The translations under genes were made by a program, and so were the position numbers. A DNA stretch of 64,000 nt from contig CAMUYA010000019.1 in the NCBI GenBank assembly GCA_947164865.1, forward strand, positions 1-64,000. The letters are read 5' to 3'. This DNA is from an uncultured Lachnospiraceae bacterium (GTDB taxonomy: Bacteria; Bacillota; Clostridia; Lachnospirales; Lachnospiraceae). The notes below the pieces were generated by a model that was not told where the DNA came from, made no database searches, and saw only the letters and a list, made by a program, of their open reading frames with translations. The stretch's first letter is position 1; each line of letters starts with the position of its first letter. Of this stretch, positions 1 through 8,752 are shown piece after piece.

Positions 1-421
1 TTGCGCCAGCGCGGAGACGTAGCGAATCCATACTTGAAACGCGAAGTCCGTCACTAAGTAAAATCATAAAACTATTAGTAAGTTAAACTGCAATATAATT
101 CCCTTGGTCAAGTTTCTGGGAAAACGTTTTAACGACAGGTCTGTCTAAAAATATTGCGTCCGAACACACATTCGCCTGTCGTTTTAGATATGACATTTAC
201 GTCACAGCTTTTAATCCCTAAAATCCAGTCGAATTCTATAACGCACGTTTCTCTAAATCGATGTTTTCACCTGATTTTGTAATACTTTTTGACATAAGTG
301 AGTGTTTTTTGATTTATGTCACCCACACACTTTTTGCCTGTCCGATTTATGTCACCATGAATAACGACGTCATTGTTTTTATTGTGTCATAAATTTGGCT
401 GTTTTGACACAAATGATTCCA
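1..421. other. Gene-free stretch at window start
   Basis: I see no convincing gene here. A minus-strand frame without a ribosome binding site is open from about 54 to the window edge (18 codons), too short to call. The right half holds a cluster of short repeats, listed separately. There is no tRNA or rRNA signature that I can recognise. Confidence 0.5.
291..412. repeat. Cluster of TGTCA/TGACA direct and inverted repeats
   Basis: GATTTATGTCACC occurs at 311-323 and again at 344-356 (33 bp apart). GACATAA at 291-297 is the inverse of TTATGTC at 314-320. TTGTGTCA at 382-389 is the inverse of TGACACAA at 405-412. The density suggests a protein-binding region or the end of a mobile element, since IS21-like ends carry multiple short repeats, but no transposase is visible. 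Confidence 0.5.
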
Positions 422-455
422 TAAAAAATGCCTGCAAAGTTTTCCTTTACAGGCA
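422..455 (-). terminator. Intrinsic terminator after rqcH
   Basis: An 11-bp stem (429-439 with 445-455) with a 5-nt loop is followed on the minus strand by a run of six T. The single non-Watson-Crick pair is a G-U only in minus-strand RNA, which fixes the direction. It lies 80 nt past the rqcH stop. Confidence 0.85.
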
Positions 456-535
456 AATGTGATAATTATGTCATTTATTGGTCATTCCGCGCATTCATTG
501 AATTTCACACGTTTTTATAAATTTTGATCCCGCCT

Positions 536-2275
536 TCAGTCTGCTTCCTTTAGCATGCTGATATCCGGTGATGCAACCATGGAGTAATTAGTATAGTAAA
601 CCACAAATCCGGGCTTTGCTCCGGCAGGTTTCTTGACCTCCTTGCGCTTCACATAATCTATCTCAACCTTATCCTGATCTCTGCCCTTTGAGTAATAAGC
701 GGCAAGTCGTGCAGCCTCCTCGAAAGCCCTGTCGGGCACTTCACTCCCCTGCTTCACTCTCATGACCACATGAGATCCGGGTATCTTCTTGGCATGAAAC
801 CACCAGTCGCCGCCATTTGCAAGCTTAAATGTAAGCTCATCATTCTGAAAATTGTTTTTCCCCACATAGATATCATATCCATCGGAGGATAAATAGTGAA
901 ACGGCTTGCTGGTTATCTTTTCCTTCTTTCCGGAGGAAGATTTCTTTTTGATATATCCACCCTGTACAAGCTCCTGACGTATCTGGATCAGATCTTCTTC
1001 CGCCACGGCTATATCAAGAGAAGTCTGTATCGATCTGAGATGCTCCAGGTCCGACTCCGACTCGGTGATCAGCCGGCTTACAGCTTCGTATGTTCTTTTC
1101 AGCTTCCCATAGCGGTCAAAATACCTCTGCGCATTCTCGGAAACCGACTTATCCTTATCCAGCGGGATCATAAGCTTTTCGCCGGTGTAATAATTATCCA
1201 CCTCGGCGCTCTCCGAACCGGAGGGGATCTGATATGAGTATGCCGTCAGCAATTCACCGTAAAGTCTGAATTTGTCTCGCCCTTCGGTATCTCTGAGCTG
1301 TGTCAGCTGGAGATCGTACTTTCTCGAGCACCTCTCGATGGCGGTCTGGACAACATGACGCAGATCGGCGGATTTCTGTCTTATCCTTACTACAGTATTC
1401 TTTTCGCGATAAAAAGATTCAAGTAATACGGATATGGATTCGTAACGCGTGATATTTGAGTCTTCGCCCTCATACATGGTTAAACGAAGAGCGGCAAAAT
1501 CCTTCGGTCTTCCGTTTTCATAAACTACGCAAGGTTGAAATCTCCCGCATTTAATATCGTCTGATATTTTTACGAGTTCCCCCATGATCCTGCTTTTCTC
1601 AGTCTCACTCAGGCTGCCAAATGGCCTGTCGGAATCCACGCTCGCCCGAAATGCCACTTCGTTTGCTATAAGTGGGGATATGCCCTTATAAGCCCCATAT
1701 ATCGCCTTATATACCGGCTGTGAATCGTTAAGCTGACCGACATCCGGTGTTTGCTCGAGCAGCTCCGCCTTATCCTGTGTCGGAGGGATCACATACTCAC
1801 GTCCCGGCAGTACTTCCCTTACGCTGCTCACAGCACAGGAGACTCTTTTTATGCTGTCTATTATCTTTCCGCTATCATCGGTAAAAATAATATTGCTGTG
1901 TTTTCCCATAAGCTCAAATATGAGCTTTTTCCTGCACAGATCACCCATCTCGTCGAGATGCTCGACCTCGATCGTCATTATCCTTTCCAGACCGGTCTGA
2001 GTGACTGAAACTATCTTGCCGCCTTGAATATGCTTTCTCAACAACATACAAAAATTCGGCGCTGTCATCGGTCCCTGTTTGTTGTTCTCGGTAAGATAAA
2101 CAAGCGGGAGCGAAGCATCCGCCGAAATGAGCAGTCTCAGATTGCCTTCTGCCGTGTGGATCGTGAGTAGTATCTCATCATCCTCAGGCTGGGCAATCTT
2201 GCTGATCCTGCCATCCGTTATTTTATTCTTAAGTTCATTAGTAACAGCTGCTATTGTTATTCCGTCAAACGCCAT
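536..2275 (-). CDS. rqcH: Ribosome-associated quality-control protein RqcH (NFACT family)
   Basis: The 579-aa product matches the bacterial Rqc2/NEMF homologue RqcH in length and layout. That protein binds stalled 50S subunits carrying peptidyl-tRNA and adds C-terminal alanine tails that mark the nascent chain for degradation. The NFACT-N domain opens with MAFDGITIAAVTNEL and continues to about residue 170. A charged helical coiled-coil middle follows (about 270-430). The NFACT-R domain is near the C-terminus (FHYLSSDGYDIYVGKNN, then WWFHAKKIPGSHVV). Older annotations call it a fibronectin-binding protein. It starts 6 nt past the stop of the upstream EAL gene and probably shares its transcript, ending at the terminator at 422-455. 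The protein is cytosolic, with no signal peptide. Confidence 0.93.
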   Translation of the reverse strand: MAFDGITIAAVTNELKNKITDGRISKIAQPEDDEILLTIHTAEGNLRLLISADASLPLVYLTENNKQGPMTAPNFCMLLRKHIQGGKIVSVTQTGLERIMTIEVEHLDEMGDLCRKKLIFELMGKHSNIIFTDDSGKIIDSIKRVSCAVSSVREVLPGREYVIPPTQDKAELLEQTPDVGQLNDSQPVYKAIYGAYKGISPLIANEVAFRASVDSDRPFGSLSETEKSRIMGELVKISDDIKCGRFQPCVVYENGRPKDFAALRLTMYEGEDSNITRYESISVLLESFYREKNTVVRIRQKSADLRHVVQTAIERCSRKYDLQLTQLRDTEGRDKFRLYGELLTAYSYQIPSGSESAEVDNYYTGEKLMIPLDKDKSVSENAQRYFDRYGKLKRTYEAVSRLITESESDLEHLRSIQTSLDIAVAEEDLIQIRQELVQGGYIKKKSSSGKKEKITSKPFHYLSSDGYDIYVGKNNFQNDELTFKLANGGDWWFHAKKIPGSHVVMRVKQGSEVPDRAFEEAARLAAYYSKGRDQDKVEIDYVKRKEVKKPAGAKPGFVVYYTNYSMVASPDISMLKEAD

Positions 2276-2281
2276 TTCGTT

Positions 2282-5017
2282 CTATCTTCCGTACTTTTTC
2301 GCACTGTATCCGTTGCAGGCAAGGATTTCTTCGCGTATAAGATTTGGTATCTTCTGAATGATTTCAAAAGACGGCCTTGCCAGATAGAATCCCTGTGCAT
2401 AATCCACTCCGAAACCGATCACGCATCTAAGTTCTTCCGATGTTTCCACTCCCTCTGCAAGTACCTTTATTCCGTTCTCAGAGGCAAACTCTATCAGATT
2501 ACGGACGAAAAGCTGCTTATTGTGGTCATTCTGAATATTGCTTACAAGATATCTGTCGATCTTGACGATCTGAGGCTTGTATTCAAGCAGGTTCACAATA
2601 TTTGAATGCCCCATTCCATAGTCATCTACGGCTATATCATTTGTTGAATCTTCTCCTGCGAGGTGGGATATTCTGTCTATCTCGTCAGGAGAAATAGTCT
2701 GAGCCTCGGTTATCTCTATCGTGACTTTTTTAAGAAGATCCCCGTATTCTTTGCGGAAATTTCTTACTTCAACCGTTGTCAGGAAGTGACCCGGGATCGT
2801 ATTGACAAATATTCTCTTCCCGTCAAATTCATCCGCCTGACTCCGCACTCTTGCGAAAATATGCGCAAATGTAGTCCGTTCCAGATCCGCAAATTTATCA
2901 AACACTTCAGCCGCATCCAGCACTTCAAGAGGGTTAAGACCTATCTCGGCATCAGTCCTCATCAGAGCTTCATACGCAATGATCTCTCCGTTATGAGTGT
3001 CTACTATAGGCTGGAAGTGGTAAATAAACCTGTCATTCTGGATAAGACTTATAAGCTTATGCCTGAAATCGAGCATCTCCTGGCCCTCGGAATATCTCGG
3101 GTCCTCGGGGGCTCTTTTATGCTGAGCGGCACGGTTCCTGTACAACCTTGCAACAGCCGCATTAATGTATCCTTCAAAGCTGTCGTTGTCCCCAAGCTCA
3201 TCGGATACATATCCGCATCCCACGTCAAGCATATTCCACTTTTCACTCTCTTTCCTGCGAGCTTCGATAGCAGTAAAGAAGGTGTTGATCGTTACCTCTA
3301 TCTCATTGGAAGAGTTGTGCTCCTCGGGGAATATATAAACTACCGCGAAACTGTCCGCAGCTATTCTCGCTATCATAATGTTCTCGGGGTTCACTTCGGC
3401 AAGAGTGCTCGCTATGAACTGAAGACAGGTCTCAAGGAAGTCAACACCGTATGTATTAAGTATATCCTGATATGAAACAAGCGAATATACACCCAAAAGC
3501 ATGTATGAGCTGTCGGATGCATCATCGGCCATATAATTCTTATACCAGCGGCAAGCGCCGTCTATATTGAGCATCTTGGTGAGAGGGTCGATATATCTGC
3601 TCTTATTGATCTGGTCGGCGAGATATAGCTGTTTTTCACCGTTGATCGCCAGTGAAAAGCCTCTGTTAAGCGTCACGGCAAAGCGATTCATCCTGCCGCT
3701 GTCATTGTAGGGATCCGCACATCTGTCAGCCGCCAGGCCGAAAACCATATTGTGCATCGATATCGCAGAAATATATGTCAACCGGTCAACCGGCGTCTCC
3801 TCAACGATCTTTCTGAGCATCTTATTAAGACCGGTCTCCCTCTTAACTATAACTCCCTCTCTGTCCCTGCTGATTGCCATTATATGATCGGGAAGACGGC
3901 TCTCATCCTCTGAGTCGTGGAATTTCCAGTAGCCCTCCGTCCTCACCATAACATCCATTTCGGAGTCCATAAGGGAAGGAAGCCTCAATTTGTATCCTTC
4001 GATATCCTGCTGATGCAGCATCTGATCTATCCAGGCATTGCAGGATTCTTCCTGTGATTCCGCAAGTCTGAATCTTCTGAATATCTCAAGGGCTGTTTCT
4101 TCGTTATCGATCTCGGGGCTCTCGTATCCGGCTGATTCGGCAAACACAGGCTCATATGTGTACTCGTACTCTCCGATCTCAATCTCCCCATTAATGGCCT
4201 TTCGCACAGTCTCCACGGTAAGACAGGTCAGATTATCCATGCTTTCGTAGCATGTTGTAAGCCTCGGCTTGGCGAACTGTGCACTTTCGAGACCGTCAAA
4301 ACCTACCACTATACAATCATCCGGGACCTTATACCCGTATGATCCAAGCCTTTCGATGACTGCGAGTGCCATGATATCGTTGGCACAGAAAATCGCTCTT
4401 GGAGGTCTTGCTCCGTTATCAAGCAGTGAATCCACTATTCTGTAGGTGGGATCCTCGTAATACTCTCCGTATCCGATCATTGAGTCGTCAAAAGGGATGT
4501 TCATATCCTTCATTGCCCTTATAAACACTTCGATCCTCACACGTGAATCCTTACCGGAATGCTTTCTTCCACCAATGTAAAAAACATCTTTGATATCGTT
4601 CTTTTTTACGACTTCACAGATCAGTTTATAATATGCCTCTTCATATCTTGAGATCAGGGAAAAGCATTTGGGATGACTATCCCTCGCCATGATAACCGGG
4701 ATACCGTTTTCAACAGCTTTGTCTATGATCTCATTCTTGAGATCCTCATCATAAATGGTGTCGTGGAGTACTACCAGCGCACAAAGGCTGTCGTAGGGGA
4801 TAGTCCTGAACACATAACCGGCCCCCGTCTCATCCATCTCATCAAAATCGTAGACGCTTTGGAACACACAAACTCTAAAGCCTGCTTCTCTTGCATTCTG
4901 AAACAGACTTCCAAGAAATGTTCTGCACATTTCACCTTGTACTCTTGTGACACATACGCCTATGACATTTTTGCCCATAAATGTATTATATATTCTCCGG
5001 TTTGATAAATCAATCAT
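2282..5017 (-). CDS. LacI-type sensor / degenerate GGDEF / EAL protein (c-di-GMP phosphodiesterase)
   Basis: The N-terminal ~280 residues resemble a LacI/PurR periplasmic-binding-protein fold (KNVIGVCVT at the start, later FCANDIMALAVIERL) and would sense a small ligand, but there is no helix-turn-helix. A linker and a GGDEF-like domain follow, in which the catalytic signature is replaced by AADSF, so cyclase activity is unlikely. The C-terminal EAL domain (about 650-910) looks catalytically complete: EALMR, TIEITEA, AVDDYGMGHS, VLAEGVE and AQGFYLARP. The predicted role is ligand-controlled hydrolysis of c-di-GMP. No membrane segment is evident. The ORF can start at a TTG at 5038, but I prefer the ATG at 5017 or 4978. 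A GGAG lies about 16 nt before the latter, and the binding domain begins right after it. The gene overlaps the 3' end of the sortase gene. Confidence 0.85.
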   Translation of the reverse strand: MIDLSNRRIYNTFMGKNVIGVCVTRVQGEMCRTFLGSLFQNAREAGFRVCVFQSVYDFDEMDETGAGYVFRTIPYDSLCALVVLHDTIYDEDLKNEIIDKAVENGIPVIMARDSHPKCFSLISRYEEAYYKLICEVVKKNDIKDVFYIGGRKHSGKDSRVRIEVFIRAMKDMNIPFDDSMIGYGEYYEDPTYRIVDSLLDNGARPPRAIFCANDIMALAVIERLGSYGYKVPDDCIVVGFDGLESAQFAKPRLTTCYESMDNLTCLTVETVRKAINGEIEIGEYEYTYEPVFAESAGYESPEIDNEETALEIFRRFRLAESQEESCNAWIDQMLHQQDIEGYKLRLPSLMDSEMDVMVRTEGYWKFHDSEDESRLPDHIMAISRDREGVIVKRETGLNKMLRKIVEETPVDRLTYISAISMHNMVFGLAADRCADPYNDSGRMNRFAVTLNRGFSLAINGEKQLYLADQINKSRYIDPLTKMLNIDGACRWYKNYMADDASDSSYMLLGVYSLVSYQDILNTYGVDFLETCLQFIASTLAEVNPENIMIARIAADSFAVVYIFPEEHNSSNEIEVTINTFFTAIEARRKESEKWNMLDVGCGYVSDELGDNDSFEGYINAAVARLYRNRAAQHKRAPEDPRYSEGQEMLDFRHKLISLIQNDRFIYHFQPIVDTHNGEIIAYEALMRTDAEIGLNPLEVLDAAEVFDKFADLERTTFAHIFARVRSQADEFDGKRIFVNTIPGHFLTTVEVRNFRKEYGDLLKKVTIEITEAQTISPDEIDRISHLAGEDSTNDIAVDDYGMGHSNIVNLLEYKPQIVKIDRYLVSNIQNDHNKQLFVRNLIEFASENGIKVLAEGVETSEELRCVIGFGVDYAQGFYLARPSFEIIQKIPNLIREEILACNGYSAKKYGR

Positions 5018-5909
5018 CTGTAAGGATACCACAGACAATTTCTCTTTTATCGCTCTCAGCCGAGCAGGTTGACAATGTAACTATCGTATCAGACGCACTT
5101 ACATCGATATCCTCCGGCTTTATGCGCGATTCCGCCATGATAGTATCCACCAGAGTTTCCATATTATCAGGGTTTGGACCAAATGTCCAGTAAATTATGC
5201 TGCTGTCGGGTATTATACCGTATGCAAAGACCCTGTATTTAAGTATCTTTTCCCCGTTGAAGATCATGAAATACTGATGATCTTCGTAATAATCCGGCTC
5301 ATTCAGGTAGTTTCTCAGCTTTCCGAACATAGACCCATCACGCATATTGTGACCGTAAATCAGACTGTGTGGATCGGAAAAGTCTGTTGATGATTCCTCA
5401 TCCAGGAAAATTGCCCCTGCAAACAGATAAGTTCCGTCATACGCTGTATGAAGGTATTTTTCATTATCTCCGGAAAACATGATCGGATAACTTGTATCTT
5501 CATTTTCAAAGAAGATCCATCCCACCGTTTCGGGATAATCTGCCTTAAAGGCAAGAAAATCCGTTCCGGTAAGCTCTCCCCACTCTGCGTTAAGCGCCTC
5601 CGGATCAGGTAACTCTTCTTCAGGTTCCTCCTCTGAAGCGTCAATGAACTCAACCAGCTCGTTCATAACAACTTCGTTCTTCTTTTCCGTGACCGCAGGA
5701 TAGTTCAGCGCAATGTACTCATATTTTATCTTAGACTTTTGGTACTTCGAGATAACGCATATCGAAATTACCACAGCACACAAGATGAGTAATATCCCGA
5801 TACCCCCGATGATCACATATTTCTTTTTACTTCGGCAAAAATCCGCTATTCTCTTAAATAGATCCGCTGCTTTTTTAAAAATATCAGGCAAATAGCTACC
5901 CCCTGGCAT
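5010..5909 (-). CDS. srtB: Class B sortase
   Basis: This 299-aa protein has a cytoplasmic N-terminus, one membrane segment (about 31-54) and an extracytoplasmic class B sortase domain. The fold signature is clear: DTSYPIMFSGDNEKYL, the catalytic His187 in YGHNMRDGSMFGKL, Cys282 in TLSTCSAES and a following Arg289. Sortases cleave a C-terminal sorting motif and transfer the protein to the cell wall. No protein in this window ends with a recognisable sorting signal, so its substrate is elsewhere. An acidic stretch (EEEPEEELPDPE) lies between membrane and domain. The ATG at 5909 has a weak ribosome site; a TTG six codons later has GGGGGT 7-8 nt upstream and is an alternative start. Its end overlaps the EAL gene, so the two are probably co-translated. 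Confidence 0.9.
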   Translation of the reverse strand: MPGGSYLPDIFKKAADLFKRIADFCRSKKKYVIIGGIGILLILCAVVISICVISKYQKSKIKYEYIALNYPAVTEKKNEVVMNELVEFIDASEEEPEEELPDPEALNAEWGELTGTDFLAFKADYPETVGWIFFENEDTSYPIMFSGDNEKYLHTAYDGTYLFAGAIFLDEESSTDFSDPHSLIYGHNMRDGSMFGKLRNYLNEPDYYEDHQYFMIFNGEKILKYRVFAYGIIPDSSIIYWTFGPNPDNMETLVDTIMAESRIKPEDIDVSASDTIVTLSTCSAESDKREIVCGILTDD

Positions 5910-5950
5910 TATCCTGCCAACATCAAAACCTCTACAGAATTACATAAGTA

Positions 5951-5988
5951 AGCAAACGACCCGGAAGACTGCCTCCGAGTCGTCTGCT
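5951..5988 (-). terminator. Probable intrinsic terminator after the first DUF5648 gene
   Basis: A 15-bp stem (5951-5965 with 5974-5988) encloses an 8-nt loop. Both imperfect pairs are G-U in minus-strand RNA only, and a moderately T-rich stretch follows on that strand. It separates the DUF5648 gene (6023-8305) from the sortase. Confidence 0.65.
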
Positions 5989-6022
5989 GAAAACTATTCT
6001 TTATTGCTCAAGTATTGATGGT

Positions 6023-8305
6023 TCATTTGTGCCCGTACCAGCACAGTCCTTCATAGTTCCAGCCCGCAGCTGTGAGAGCATCCCTCTCACGAGTGCTGGC
6101 GGTATAATGATGCTGGCCAACCTGTGCATTGGGATTATATAACCTGTAAAGCGGTTTCCCGGTATCAGCCTCTGAATGCCATCCGATTCCTTCATAGTTC
6201 CAGCCCGCTTCAACAAGCTTGTTTTTCTCGCGCTTGCTCATGGTATAGTGGTGGTCGCCGGAATTGGGATTATACATCCTGTATACAGGGTCCCCGTCCT
6301 TAGGAGCGATCCAGCCATCTCCCTCATAAGTCCAGCCTGCATCTACAAGAGTATTTCCTTCTTTTCTGCTCGTGGTATAGAAATGCTCGCCGGAGTTGGG
6401 ATTATACATACGGAAAAGCATGTCATAGCCTTCCGGGACATCCTTCTTGGCATCCTCAGGGATATGCTTCTTTGCAGGAGCTTCACTGTAAGCTATCGCA
6501 TAATTCGAAAAGCTGGAAGTCGCAAATGTGACCGTTCCGGTTTTATCGTCATAATCCGCATCCAGCGTCTCATATGTGCCATCGCTCTTTTCATGCACGA
6601 TTACAGCGCTTTTCGCTCCCTCGACTGCCTTCAGATCAAGCGAGATGGTAGCGGGATTCTGCAGGGTATCGACCTTTGTATCCCATGATCCGTTATCCTT
6701 ATTGCCTTTATAAATAGTATTGAACAGGGAAATATCAACATAATCGGCTATATTATAATCTCCGGCTGCCGCAGTGAATTTAGAAACCTGCTCATCAGAG
6801 GGCTTGATATCACCGACCTCGAGCTTTGCGGTACCTGCCTGCATTGTATCCTCAGCGCCTCCGAGAGTAACCGAACCGCCCGAAACAGCTTTGGAGTTAT
6901 TTGCCTCAACTTCGTTTGGTGTGGCAACAACTTCTGCGCCCAGGTGGAAATTGGCCTTTTCTATCGTAAAGGTGTAATAAGCTACGTCGGTATCTCCTCC
7001 GCTTGCATATGCGTTCTTTTCTATCGGGAATCCGTTCACCTTGAAGGCCTGAACCTGATAACCGAATTCGGGAACAATACGCATGGTCACCTTTGTACCA
7101 ACAGGAAGAACCATCTCTCCGATACCACTTTCTTCGCTGATTCCGTAGGTGATATACTTGGCAGTCTTTTCTGCTTTAGTCTTTCTGGACTCGCTGTCAA
7201 GTACCTCCTTGCCGAAGGATGTACCCTGCAAACGTTCGGGATAAGTAGCGCTGATCAGCTCCAGACTTGCATTTCCTACATAAAGATCGTCTTGAGAGTC
7301 GGCTCCTTCTGCATTATTCCTCCAGAGGAAGTTACCAACGAAACACTCTGTATCTGTTATAGGGCGGAGATCAATGACAATGGAAAGATTGTACACTCCC
7401 TCACCATCCGGCTCTACCTCTACATCCGGTATCATTAAAGATATATCCTGATTTTGATACTCGAAAGCAAAAGCATCCAGCCATTTCTGCTCATTATCAA
7501 AATCAAGATATTCCGCTACGTTATATTCATGACCGTTTATGGAAATGATCTCATCCGGGCGGAAAGACCAGCTGAAGGAGAAGGTCAGATCAAGCTTATG
7601 AGCGTCTTCACCGGTTTTTGGTGAAAAGGATGCATCATTTTCCTGCCTTACTTCTTCGCCTCTGCCTCCAAATCCCGTATGCGGGCTTCCGTTAACCGAC
7701 ACACTGCAATACTGCCAGGACTTCTGCTTTGAGTAATCCCATCTTATCTCTCCGGTCTCCTCGTTGATAACATTATAATATTCTTCGCGGACGCATGGGA
7801 TTCCTTCCCATACACTATCAGGAGAACTCGACATTTCTATATGAGCGACTTCATCTCCGCCGGACGGTCCTTGCCCACCCGCGTGCTCCAGGTATATGTG
7901 AACACCTTTTATATCCGAAGATATCGTAAATTCATTATTATCATTAACAGCAAGTATTTGAGGTGTACCTGACGTTTTTACGTTCATGGAGTTTTTGTCA
8001 AAATTATTTCCAAGCGTAAACTTTATCTTGTTTTCCTTGCCGGGGATCACGCGAAGCATCTGATTTTCACCATTCAGGCTCCATTCAAAAACAGATGCTT
8101 CCGAAGAAGTTACCGTCACGGTATAGTCAACACCGTCAATATTAAACGTCAAAACATTATCATTTCGAGTATGAGTATCAAAAATATAGTCATTATAATC
8201 ATTCGCGCGTACTCTGTCAGCACCACCCAATCCGCTGAACAGCCCCAGAACCAGTGCGATCACGCCGAAAAGTGCCACTATTCTGTTTTTTACCAGTCTT
8301 CTCAT
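6023..8305 (-). CDS. Secreted DUF5648-repeat protein (member A, cassette class 1)
   Basis: The 760-aa protein begins with a signal peptide (basic start, then VALFGVIALVLGLFSGL) and ends with the module that defines this window. That module is three repeats of about 43 residues over positions ~630-760: LFRMYNPNSGEHFYT, VYRMYNPNSGDHHYT and LYRLYNPNAQVGQHHYT, each followed by a Lys/Glu/Arg-rich helix and GW-x-YEG-x-x-W. I recognise these as DUF5648-type repeats of unknown function. The large head (about 35-480) is beta-rich and unclassified. A beta-sandwich module (about 500-610, ending SSFSNYAIAYSE) resembles one in members L and M. It has no cell-wall anchor and a stand-alone position, with its own promoter upstream and hairpin downstream, 9 kb from the main array. 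Confidence 0.85.
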   Translation of the reverse strand: MRRLVKNRIVALFGVIALVLGLFSGLGGADRVRANDYNDYIFDTHTRNDNVLTFNIDGVDYTVTVTSSEASVFEWSLNGENQMLRVIPGKENKIKFTLGNNFDKNSMNVKTSGTPQILAVNDNNEFTISSDIKGVHIYLEHAGGQGPSGGDEVAHIEMSSSPDSVWEGIPCVREEYYNVINEETGEIRWDYSKQKSWQYCSVSVNGSPHTGFGGRGEEVRQENDASFSPKTGEDAHKLDLTFSFSWSFRPDEIISINGHEYNVAEYLDFDNEQKWLDAFAFEYQNQDISLMIPDVEVEPDGEGVYNLSIVIDLRPITDTECFVGNFLWRNNAEGADSQDDLYVGNASLELISATYPERLQGTSFGKEVLDSESRKTKAEKTAKYITYGISEESGIGEMVLPVGTKVTMRIVPEFGYQVQAFKVNGFPIEKNAYASGGDTDVAYYTFTIEKANFHLGAEVVATPNEVEANNSKAVSGGSVTLGGAEDTMQAGTAKLEVGDIKPSDEQVSKFTAAAGDYNIADYVDISLFNTIYKGNKDNGSWDTKVDTLQNPATISLDLKAVEGAKSAVIVHEKSDGTYETLDADYDDKTGTVTFATSSFSNYAIAYSEAPAKKHIPEDAKKDVPEGYDMLFRMYNPNSGEHFYTTSRKEGNTLVDAGWTYEGDGWIAPKDGDPVYRMYNPNSGDHHYTMSKREKNKLVEAGWNYEGIGWHSEADTGKPLYRLYNPNAQVGQHHYTASTRERDALTAAGWNYEGLCWYGHK

Positions 8306-8341
8306 CTAACCCTTTGAACCTTTTCAAAAATAGTTTCCTAT

Positions 8342-8371
8342 ATTATCTATCAATTCAGATCGTATGGTAAA
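8342..8371 (-). promoter_or_regulatory. Candidate promoter for DUF5648 member A
   Basis: On the minus strand TTTACC and GATAAT are separated by 18 nt, 4/6 and 5/6 matches to the sigma-A boxes, 37 nt upstream of the ATG at 8305. Confidence 0.45.
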
Positions 8372-8486
8372 CAATAACTCTGTCAGTTAAATATACCACA
8401 TTATCCTGTCTTTGTCACTCGGCACATGCGCTTCGTCCACTCTTACATATCATAAAACATAAGGCGAAAGATCAGTATAATTATTC

Positions 8487-8516
8487 TTGAACAGGAAGGA
8501 GAATCTGTGATAAAAT
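8487..8516 (+). promoter_or_regulatory. Candidate promoter for the 54-aa membrane peptide
   Basis: TTGAAC, an 18-nt spacer and TAAAAT with an extended -10 TG (TGATAAAAT). It lies 43 nt upstream of the small ORF at 8560 and points at it. Confidence 0.6.
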
Positions 8517-8559
8517 GAGCTGGAAATAGTTAACCGAACATACAAGAGGATATAATATT

Positions 8560-8724
8560 ATGAATTTATTATCACTTCTTTCATCCGCACCTACAGATCA
8601 GCAGTCGATGCTATTTGTCATTCTCGGCGGAGGTCTCATTCTCATAATCGCCGTAGTCATAGTTGCAGTTGTTTCATCCGTCACCAGCGCTGTTGCCGGT
8701 GAAGCGGAGGATAAAGAAGATTAA
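8560..8724 (+). CDS. Small single-pass membrane protein (54 aa), not in the ORF track
   Basis: An ATG 9 nt after AAGAGGA opens a 54-codon frame ending in TAA. The peptide has a short polar N-terminus with Gln-Gln, one strongly hydrophobic segment (MLFVILGGGLILIIAVVIVA), a Ser/Ala/Val-rich stretch and an acidic tail (GEAEDKED). A dedicated promoter and ribosome site support it as real. It stands alone on the plus strand between two convergent or divergent minus-strand genes. I do not recognise a family. A membrane-inserted regulator or toxin-like peptide is possible, but the acidic rather than basic tail argues against a classic type I toxin. Confidence 0.6.
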   Translation: MNLLSLLSSAPTDQQSMLFVILGGGLILIIAVVIVAVVSSVTSAVAGEAEDKED

Positions 8725-8752
8725 AGCCCAGATTTCATGTCTTTGATCTTTA

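Noticed and set aside
896-1237. Plus-strand ORF inside rqcH
   Set aside because: Shadow of rqcH in another frame, without ribosome site or recognisable protein features. The same holds for the other short opposite-strand ORFs inside DUF5648 genes, whose hydrophobic look comes from reverse-complemented repeat codons.
5010-5909. Sortase anchoring of the DUF5648 proteins
   Set aside because: None of the 15 members has a C-terminal sorting motif, hydrophobic segment or basic tail; all end in the WYG-type repeat.
8560-8724. Type I toxin peptide
   Set aside because: Hydrophobic and small, but the tail is acidic, and no antisense RNA promoter or tandem copy was recognised; left as unclassified.
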